Source: Lunularia cruciata (taxonomy: Eukaryota > Streptophyta > Marchantiopsida > Lunulariales > Lunulariaceae). From it: DNA of 64,000 nucleotides. The position numbers were made by a program, and so were the translations under genes. The notes below the pieces were generated by a model. It made no database searches, was not told the DNA's origin, and worked only from the letters and a program-made list of their open reading frames with translations. The stretch is taken from positions 52,867,034 through 52,931,033 of the forward strand of contig OX419762.1 of NCBI GenBank assembly GCA_948567375.1, given 5' to 3'. Of the stretch, positions 56,413-64,000 are shown in pieces. The stretch's first letter is position 1. Every line of letters begins with the position of its first letter.

Positions 56413-59292
56413 GGGAAAATAGCCCACATGTACCCTTGAGGCTTTTGGTGTGATAAATTTTCTTTCCTCTTTTAGTTGTTATAAGGAACATGGATTTATG
56501 TCAATATGTCTCGGGTGTGGTTTTATGATACCTTGCCGCGGGAGATATTTCCTATATTATTGTGAAGCTCGGAAAAAGTTATGGTATTATTAGCTCAAGT
56601 AGTCTTTTAATCTGGCTTGAGCCAAGAAATTATGTTGGGTTACACTAGCTCAGGTTTGTTTTACGTTATTAGAGTGGAAAGGGTTCTGGTTCTGGACAGA
56701 GGAAGATATAGGAGACAATTCTCAAGAAAAGGGCATCTATCTGAAACGGATGAAAGAAGGGTTTTGGGCAAAGGGAGGGAGAGAGAGGGGCGTCTGGAGA
56801 CAACGAGAAGGACTAAAGAGCAGGATGAGAAGAAGAGAAGAGAAGAAAAGGACAGAAGGAGAACGTGGGTTTTTGAATCTATGGGTGGAGAGAGGAAGCG
56901 AGAAAAAATATTTTGGAGTGCTAGATCGAGGATAGTGAGGAAAGGTAGGGCTTTTGATTCTCACAGAGAGAAAAATATCAGGGATAGGAGTGGTTGTTGG
57001 TTGAGATGATGGGATGTTGGGGTCGGGATTACAGATGTTGTGGAAGATGAGAGGTTGTGAAACGCGGAATGCCGTTGAAGGAATATCGGATGTGAACTAC
57101 TGGCTTGCTTCTATGCCTACTGGGGTCAATTCGTTAGAATCAGGGGAGCGTGCCCTTCTTACGAGCTCATGTCTAATATAGTTGTGTACTGCAAACAACC
57201 TTTCATCATTTAGGAGACCGGGGACGGTGACAGGTGATCTCACCATTAGAGATTATCTGGAAGGATCTATTTTGTGCTGTCTTTAACTGGTGATCGACAA
57301 AGTTTGCTGGTAAGGGTTGAGAGCAATAAAAGTTCTGAAGATAGAAGAAGCAGACATCTTGGTGATGGAGGTTGGGGCTAAGAGTTATTCCTGACACTGG
57401 TTTAGTGTCAGCAGGATAGTAGACAGAGATTGAACGAGAGACACAAGCTGGTCTAGGGGATTTGGATTTTACTTCTGGGAGTTGGTGGCTCTCTGAATGG
57501 AAAGGGTGGAAGCTATCTTGTAGTATACGGAAGTTGTGGAGTTGTGTTTAAAGACAAAGTGTCACTAGAAAGGCACATCAAGCTGGTGAAAATTGCACTA
57601 GGGATACTAAAGTGGACGGGCATGCCGTGGAGCAGATACTCACTACAATGTGGACAGCAGGCGTTTTGAAACTCTCTTATAGTGGACGTTGGATACGGGA
57701 TCTCAAGGAGTCTGGAAATCTATAAAGTTTAAGTGCTAAGCAAAGAGGAACGCTGACAGTGTGAAATTTTCAAGAAAGATGAGGGCTGGACAGAGAGCTT
57801 TCGGGTAATGATAGTAGGGTTATTTTGGGGAAATGCCAGATGAGCTCTGCAAAGGGGAGGTTGCAGGATTTTCGAGAAGGAGAAGGGCTGAACAGGGGAT
57901 TTTCATTGGATTTTCATGAGAGTTTTCAAAGGAGAAGTTTGCGGGAGTGCACATGCTGACAGTGTGAAATTTTCAAGAAAGATGAGGGTTGGACAGAGAG
58001 CTTTTGGGTAATGACAGTAGAGAGTTTTTGGAAAAGGCCAGACTAGCTTTGCAAAGGAGAGGTTGCAGGATTTTCGAGAAGGAGAAGGGCTGAACAGGAT
58101 TTTCACTGGATTTTCATGAGAGTTTTCAAAGATGAAGTTTGCGGGAGTGCACATGCTGACAGTGTGTGAAATTTTTGAGAAAAATGAGGGCTGGACAGAG
58201 AGCTTTCGGGAAAGGCCAGACTAGCTTTGCAAAGGAGAGGTTGCAGGATTTAAGAGAAGGAGAAGGGCTGAACAGGGGTTTTTCAGTGGATCTTTGTGAG
58301 AGTTTTCAAAGGAGAAGTTTGCGGGAGTGCACATGCTGACAGTGTGTGAAATTTTCAAGAAAAATGAGGGTTGGACAAAGAGCTTTCGGGAAATGACAGT
58401 AGAGAGCTTTTCGGGAACGGCCAGACTAGCTTTGCAAAGGAAAGGTGGACATGAACAAAAGAAGAGAGAAGTCATGTTCAGCTCAAGATAATATGAGGAC
58501 TGGATATAGAAGCTCGATATGGGATTTGTCAAGAGCTCCTACAAGGAGTAGAGACCTTTGGTAAGAGCAGTGCAGAGCATTCGGGATGATCTAACATACC
58601 GGAATATCAAAGAGAAAGGAGAATCCCGAGGAAGGACCTATTGGACAATAGAGACTTGGAAACAATGACAAATTGGAGATGCTGCAGAACATGGAGATGA
58701 CGAGTTGTAAGGAATAGGAAATAGGACTTGTTTGATTCCTTTTCTTTCTTCATGTGCTTCGCTAGTCAATGTGCTTCGGTTTGGTCACTGTTTAGTTAGG
58801 AGTCGTGTGTCGTTGCTCAAAGGATTACAAACTATGGAACTTGGAATTGAGATGGAAATGAGATTCTTAGTGATTGAGTGTGTGTACTTGATGTGCAAAC
58901 AGCGGTAGAGAAAGAACCAAAAAATTTTATTAATAATAATAACGTTTTTTATTTTACTTTTTTTAACACTCAGTCCAGCTTATGTAGATGGGTCAGCACA
59001 TTGAACTAATTGCCCGGGATTGAGTCCGGTCGCATAACTAGTGGACAACTCCACAAAACCCCACCAGATCATTCTCTCTTGGAGATCAGTCTAGACCAGA
59101 ACTGCAAAACCCACCAAACCCAGAACATACTAAAGCCAAGGATAATAGACCAAACAAGAGGTCAAGAATAATGAGCCGGGACTAATAATAGACGGTATGA
59201 GAAGGAAAAAACACTCCAAAAGCCTAAGCGCAGGCAGCCAGGTGCCCAGTGCAATCTCAAGACCATACGATCTCCGTGACACTAGCAAAATG
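56413..59292. mobile_element. 2.9-kb unclassified insertion in the RT gene of element K
   Basis: Bounded by the interrupted reverse transcriptase reading: FERC ends at 59293 and NDTGLSLHSEKC resumes at 56412. Both borders carry TGTCATT in opposite orientation (GTGTCATTGGG at left; reverse complement of AAAATGACAT at right), a possible short terminal inverted repeat. No transposase, gag or pol was recognised. A 130-codon Arg/Glu-rich frame (56617-57009) looks like low complexity. Contains a tandem array (57752-58440) and an AT-rich end with (AAT)n near 58930. Confidence 0.5.
57752..58445 (+). repeat. Tandem array, unit about 180-203 bp, 3.5 copies
   Basis: Units start GCTGACAGTGTGAAATTTTC at about 57752, 57955, 58155 and 58335. 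Each includes GAGGGCTGGACAGAGAGCTTT, GGTTGCAGGATT and AAGTTTGCGGGAGTGCACAT, broken here for length. Units differ by small deletions. Confidence 0.9.
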
Positions 59293-60065
59293 ACATCTTT
59301 CAAAATTTTGGCAAAGGTAATCCATATGTACATCTCTTCGTCTAAACACACAAAAATCATCAATGAAGACTTTCACAAATTTGTGCAGAAAATCTTTGAA
59401 GATCGCATTCATCATCCATTGGAAAGTAGCGGGAGCATTACAAACCCAAAGGGTATTTGATTGTATGCAAAGGTGCCCCAATCGGTGGTGAATGTAGTTT
59501 TATCCTTGTCCTCTTCTCGGATGGATACTTGATTGTATCTTGAAAATCCATCGAGAAAACTATAGCAAGGATGACCAACTACTTGGTCCAGAATTGTATC
59601 AGTAAAAGGTATAGGATGATTGTACTTTCTTGTGACTGCATTCAATTTGCAAAAATCTTGGCACACTCAAATCTTTCTCGTCTTCTTCTTTAGAACAATG
59701 ACAATGGGGGAAACCCACTCACTGCTTAGAACAAGAAAAATTATTCCGGCCCCTAAGTACTTATCAAGTTTATCTTTCACCAAGAGGGAGTACTTCGGGT
59801 TCAGGCGGTATTGTCTTTGCCAAACCAGAACTGCACCTTCAACCAAATCAATCCGGTGCTCTCTAAATTCTTGTGGAGTTCCCAACAGTTGATCAATAGA
59901 CCAGGTGAATACATCCTAGAATTCTATAAACAGGGCAGTGTATCCTACCAACTCCTCTGCGGTGACTATCTTTGAAATCTTTAAAGTTTTTCCTTCAATC
60001 AAGACCACATCTTGATAGTTATTGGGGTTAATGACACCTTCCACGTGGCTCACTCGGCTCAATCC
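59293..60065 (-). pseudogene. Ty3/gypsy element K pol, 5' part (RT fingers and palm)
   Basis: Minus strand from 60065: VINPNNYQDVVLIEGKTLK, VFTWSIDQLLGTPQEFREH, NPKYSLLVKDKLDKYLGAG, EWVSPIVIVLKK (59885-59690), CQDFCKLNAVTRKY, YSFLDGFSRYNQV (59666-59540), and after a frame change PATFQWMMNAIFKDFLHKFV and FIDDFCVF with both catalytic Asp (59440-59340). It stops at FERC (59293), where the large insertion begins. Protease is missing: at 60066 the reading joins a gag fragment related to the plus-strand copy at 62571, so either protease was deleted or two elements were joined. Confidence 0.88.
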
Positions 60066-61400
60066 AAGTGACTACCAACATCCCCCAACACATTGTAGTT
60101 CCATTGTTGCTTTGAAATCAAGAAGTCATGCATCCCTAACTTCTTCCTTGGAGTCTTTGTTGTTGATGGTGTTGAGGTGCAGTGCTCCTAGTAGACATAG
60201 GAGTATCCTTGCTTGGAGTAAATCCTTGAGAAGAGTGAACATCCTTTGCAAAACAAGCTCTCTTCTTCTCTTGTACCAAAAGCTCCAAATTAAGACCCTT
60301 GGAGTTTGAGCACTCTCCCTTCTCATACTTGCTCTCAACCACATCTATGGATGCTATCTCCTTACCTTTGTTTGGATTAGGAGCCACTTGGGTTTCATTA
60401 CCTCCCTATTTCCCTCTATTGGCTCCCTCATAACCCCTTCCTCCATGGTAAGTGGAATTTGGGCAATTCCTTTGGATATGGCCTCTTCCTCCACAACCAA
60501 AACAATTTCTATCATTGAAATTGTTGGTTGTTTGTCCTCCTCTGTATGGATAGTTTCCATAACTCCTAGGCCCTCTCCCTACATTCTGATCCACCTCTCT
60601 CTTCTCCCATAGTTGCACCACATTGATCTTGAGATCCGCAAGTTGTTTTGTGATGGTTTGAGGTAGATCCTTTGGTGGAGGTGCAAGAATTGGAGCAACT
60701 ACTACTTGTGGTGCAACCCTTGCCACCAAAGTATCAAAAGTTCTACCATACTTGTAGCCTTGAGGAGGATGCACAACCTCCTTCACCACCAAATCACTCT
60801 CATCCCCTTCCAAACTCTCCTCCATACAAATTGCGATCTTGATAGCTTCAACCTTGGAAGAAGGTTTCTCATATCTCACCTTGCTTCTAATTTGTGGTCT
60901 CAACCCTCCCACAAAATTCTTGGTGAGCATGGCTCCTATGCCAATCTTAGTAGTCTCCACATCATTTCCACCCTTCCTCAACACTATGCAAAATTTGGAC
61001 TCCAACTTTTCCACTCTTTCCACATAGACTTTCACTTTCTCTCCATCTCCTTGCTTGAGAAATGTAACCTCACTCATCAATCTCTCATAACTCTCATCAG
61101 GAAGAAAGTTCTCAATGAGTGTTGAAGTCAAAGTCTCCCAAGACTCCTCTTCCCCATCTCTCCTCTCTCTCTTTTGGTATTATGACTCATACCATGTAAG
61201 TGTTGCATCCTCAAAGAAATTTGGTAATAATGAGGCCCACTAATTCTTCTTCCTCTCATTTTTTCCTATGCAAGCTCTCTTGAAGTCTCTTACAAAGGCC
61301 TCCACATCTTCTCCATCCTTGCCAAAAAAAACCGGAGTTTCCCCATTTGAACCTCTCACTATCTTTCTTTCTCTCAATTTTTTTTCTTTTCTCTCACTCC
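60066..61400 (-). pseudogene. Ty3/gypsy gag with zinc knuckle, minus copy
   Basis: Minus strand from about 61400: KDGEDVEAFVRDFKRACIG, WASLLPNFFEDATLTWYES, then a 241-codon open frame (61131-60409) with TLIENFLPDESYERLMSEVT, VEKLESKFCIVLRKG, NFVGGLRPQIRSKVRYEKPS, a Pro-rich linker, and the CCHC knuckle CFGCGGRGHIQRNCP near 60490. A frameshift near 60400 leads to NPNKGKEIASIDVV and MSTRSTAP (60387-60139). It ends at DVGSH (60068). Gag core and knuckle are among the best-preserved coding stretches of the window. It is the left arm of a large inverted repeat. Confidence 0.88.
60068..60946 (-). repeat. Left arm of an 879-bp inverted repeat
   Basis: Reverse complement of 62571-63450 at high visible identity and nearly equal length. 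Arms are the same gag segment in opposite orientation, with 1.6 kb between them. Confidence 0.88.
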
Positions 61401-62168
61401 ATAACTAACAGAGAATGTACATGACTAACACTATTTGAGAGTAATCCACCCTAGGGAACACAAACTGCTCCGGTTGCTCCAAGATTTCTATAGCAACATA
61501 AAATCCTAGAGTGCATATTAATCAAACTCTCATGGATAGTTTATCCATAAGTTTAAAGATTATCTCCATCACTAATCTTGAGAACAAGCTGATGAAGGTG
61601 GTAGGATTTCTGTAGTTGTACTTAGACTCTCTCCAAGATCCTTTGCCAAAATCTCCAAAATTGATTTTACTCCACTATACTCATGTCATTTTGGAACTCC
61701 TTCAACTCCACAAACCTCACACAACTCCTTGGTCTTAGATCTTCTCCCTCCCAATCTTGGTGAAGAAGGTCCAACATGCAAACCCAAGTCAAGTAAGCCT
61801 CTCCTTTCCCTCAATCTCTTGCTCTCAAAGGTCAATGGACATGAACTTGCCTTATGTCCCTTCTCTCCACGTAGAAAGCACTTAGACTCACTCTTTCCTC
61901 CAAGTGGTGTAGGTTTTTGGATCCTCTCAACACTCTCTTCAAATTCTATTATAAACTCTCTTTTCCTCAAATCCACCCCTACAATCACCTCAAATCCTTG
62001 GGGAACCTTACATTATCTCAATTTCCACTCTTGGTGACCCTCCATGTTCCCAAGATGAATCTAAACACTCAAACATGCTTTTTGTTGCTCTCAAACTCCT
62101 TATGCATGAGATCTCCACTCTATAGAATTGACTCTTCCTCACAATTTCACTCAGACCTCTCAACTTGT
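61401..62168 (-). pseudogene. Zinc-knuckle fragment of an unclassified retroelement
   Basis: A 100-codon minus-strand frame (61988-61686) contains IVGVDLRKREFIIEFEESVE, CFLRGEKGHKASSCP and ESKRLRERRGLLDLGLHVG. The knuckle lacks its second Cys (C-F-L-R). The arrangement recalls ORF1 of LINEs with a DUF4283-like region before a knuckle, but this is uncertain. Upstream and downstream only short pieces remain (IFKLMDKLSMRV near 61550). It fills the spacer between the two gag arms. Confidence 0.4.
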
Positions 62169-62557
62169 CCAAGGATAGCCCATGTGAAGGAATCCTTGAC
62201 TTAGTGGTTGGGTCAAGATAAGATCACATGCTAGTGAAATATGCCCATGTGAATGGATATTCCTTTCTACTTTTTGACTTTACTTGACTTTTAGCCTAGT
62301 TAACTTGAGTTACTGTAGTAATTAGTAACTTTGGTTTTTAACTATTTCACAAATATATAAACAAGGGGTGAGGAGGTTCTCTTCATCCTTTCATTTGCAA
62401 CTATCTCTTTCTCATTGAGTTCTCTAGTGAGCAATGACTTGAGTCTTGGAGTGTTAGCCTTGGAGGAGTATGATGGAGTTGGGGTTCCTTACCTTCTTAG
62501 TCCATGGTGTGCTACCATAATAGCCATCAGAGGTTCATCCTAAGTGAGAGACAGGCC
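62169..62557 (+). repeat. LTR2 fragment, 5'-truncated
   Basis: Plus-strand copy of the LTR2 family (as at 20332-21023 and 41137-41797) from TCCAAGGATAGCCCATGTGA to GAGAGACAGGCC. The first 300 bp or so and the last 8 bp are missing. TATA box TATATAAA at 62354-62361. It stands directly before the plus-strand gag and is probably its 5' LTR, with the leader deleted. Confidence 0.8.
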
Positions 62558-62568
62558 ATGATAGGTTC

Positions 62569-63627
62569 ATGATTGGAATAGGGGTCATGCTCACCACAAA
62601 TTTTGTGGGAGGGTTGAGACTACAAATTAAAAGCAAGGTGAGATATGAGAAACCTTCTTCCAAGGTTGAAGCTATCAAGATTGCAATTTGTATGGAGGAG
62701 AGTTTGCAAGGGGATGAGAGTGATTTGGTGGTGAAGGAGGTTGTGCATCCTCCTCAAGGCTACAAATATGGTGGAACTTCTGATACTTTGGTGGCAAGGG
62801 TTGCACCACAAGTAGTAGTTGCTCTTGTTCTTGCACCTCCACCAAAGAATCCACTTCAAACCATCACAAAACAACTTGCAGATCTCAAGATCAATGTGTT
62901 GCAACTATGGGAGAAGAGAGAGGTGGATCAGAATGTAGGGAGAGGGCCTAGGAGTTATGGAAACTATCCATATAGAGGAGGCCAATCAGCCAACAATTTC
63001 AATGATAGAAATTGTTTTGGTTGTGGAGGAAGAGACCATATCCAAAAGAATTGCCCAAATTCCACTTACCATGGAAGAAGGAGTTGTGAGGGAGCCAATA
63101 GAGGGAAAGAGTGAGGTAGTGAAACCCAAGTGGCTCCTAATCCAAACAAAGGTAAGGAGATAGCATCCATAGATGTGGTTGTGAGTAACTATGAGAAGGG
63201 AGAGTGCTCAAACTCCAAGGGTCTTAATTTAGAGCTTTTGTCACAAGAAAAGAAGAGAGCTCATTTTATAGAGGATGTTCACTCTTCTCAAGGATTTATT
63301 CCAAGCAACGATATTCCTATATCTACTAGGAGCACTTGCACCTCAACACCATCAAAGACAAAGACTCCAAGGAAGAAGTTGGGGATGGAGGATTTCTTGA
63401 TTTCAAAGCAACAATGTAACTACAATATGTTGGAGGATGTTGGTAGTCACAAGGCTAACATCATAGTGGGCCAATTGATTGCTTTGAACCCTACCTTGAG
63501 AAAGGAGCTTAGAGGTGGTTTGAGTTCTACAAGGAGCAAGAAGAAGAAGAAGGCAAAAGCTCCAATATCAATAGGGGTGGTGGATGCCAAGCCAGCACCA
63601 TGGGAGGCTTGTGAATATGCCTCCTAG
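62569..63627 (+). pseudogene. Ty3/gypsy gag with zinc knuckle, plus copy
   Basis: A 181-codon open frame (62569-63114) begins inside gag: MIGIGVMLTTNFVGGLRLQI, then KVEAIKIAICMEESLQGDES, a Pro-rich linker, and the knuckle CFGCGGRDHIQKNCP near 63015-63055. A frameshift near 63120 leads to a 165-codon frame (63130-63627) with NPNKGKEIASIDVV, TPRKKLGMEDFLISKQQCN and DVGSHKANIIVGQLIALNP. It is the right arm of the inverted repeat with 60068-60946. The gag N-terminus is missing because LTR2 is joined directly to the middle of gag. Confidence 0.88.
62571..63450 (+). repeat. Right arm of an 879-bp inverted repeat
   Basis: Partner of 60068-60946; see that entry. Similarity ends at TGGTAGTCAC (63441-63450), exactly where the minus copy switches to element K sequence. 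Confidence 0.88.
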
Positions 63628-64000
63628 ATTGATGTGAGAGTGAATGGTCACAACATCAAGGATGCATTGGTTGATGGAGGATCAGTAGTAAATGCCATGT
63701 CAGACAGGTTGATAAAGAAGTTGGGTATGATACCCTCAAGACCTCTAACATTTGTGATGAGCATGGCAAACAAGCAACAAGTTTGACCAGTAGGGGTGAT
63801 GAATAAAGTGCTAGTTTTAGTTATGGGAGTTCAAAATCTCATGACTTTCCACGTCTTGAAGGATTCAAGCTATGACTTACTTCTTGGAAGGCAGTAGTTG
63901 AGAGCAGCATGCACAATTGATAGATGACACAAAGGGTACTTGAGGATTGGGTCATCAAACCATAGAGTCACAGTTCTTGTGACTAACACCACCAACACTT
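63628..64000 (+). pseudogene. Retroviral-type protease following the plus-strand gag
   Basis: After the stop at 63625-63627 the same frame continues with IDVRVNGHNIKDALVDGGSV, MSDRLIKKLGMIPSRPL, VMGVQNLMTFHVLKDSSYD and LLLGRQ. ALVDGGS is the aspartic-protease active-site motif (D-S/T-G usual, here D-G-G) and LLLGR is the conserved C-terminal motif. Two more stops (about 63786 and 63897) are seen. The element continues beyond the window. Confidence 0.8.

Noticed and set aside
56617-57009. 130-codon Arg/Glu-rich ORF as a gene
   Set aside because: Purine-rich low-complexity sequence; no domain and no matching signal in other copies.

Overview
The window is nuclear DNA of a land plant with a large, repeat-rich genome. 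A conifer or other gymnosperm would fit the density of nested Ty3/gypsy elements and the roughly one gene per 64 kb, but nothing fixes the species. The only gene that looks intact is a two-exon pectin methylesterase (PME) with an N-terminal inhibitor-like pro-region, on the minus strand at 10156-12152. No tRNA, rRNA, CRISPR array or bacterial-type operon was seen.

Layout. 1-8440: the end of a chromovirus (integrase tail and chromodomain), then a 5' LTR remnant with two (GT)n arrays, a primer-binding site, a degraded gag, and a truncated copy of a very long LTR. 8441-19700: a low-copy, partly AT-rich island holding the PME gene, hairpins and small tandem duplications. 19703-25365: two solo LTRs and a complete but dead 3.85-kb Ty3/gypsy element with a perfect 5-bp target duplication. 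25366-54298: copia-like gag debris and a pile-up of one giant LTR family (copies G, B, C with H nested in it, D, E, E', F; copy A lies at 5685). 54299-64000: pol of the element whose 3' LTR is F, broken by a 2.9-kb insertion, then two gag copies in inverted orientation.

The most interesting system is the giant LTR family. The unit is about 3.7-3.8 kb, starts TGTGGTACCCACA and ends GGGTTGTCACA, and copies C and D are flanked by perfect 5-bp target duplications (AAAGC, TCATG). D splits the integrase of another element, so it is a true insertion. Inside the LTR lies a gene of about 835-860 codons: a conserved basic/aromatic N-terminal module, an acidic linker, a long coiled coil and a fixed C-terminus. 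A TATA-like TATTTAA box follows the gene, about 600-700 bp before the LTR end. The gene would therefore sit in U3, upstream of the genomic promoter. Copy F directly follows a polypurine tract and pol, and the 5' remnant at 735-1742 directly precedes a TGGCGCC-type primer-binding site and gag. Both placements support reading the unit as an LTR rather than a separate transposon. A shorter subfamily (G, H) keeps the ends and the ORF C-terminus but has a different middle.

A second LTR family (19703, 21513, 25019) carries arrays of perfect heat-shock elements upstream of its TATA box, which suggests heat-responsive transcription. Apart from PME, every coding stretch is broken by stops and frameshifts; the retroelement genes are annotated as pseudogenes.
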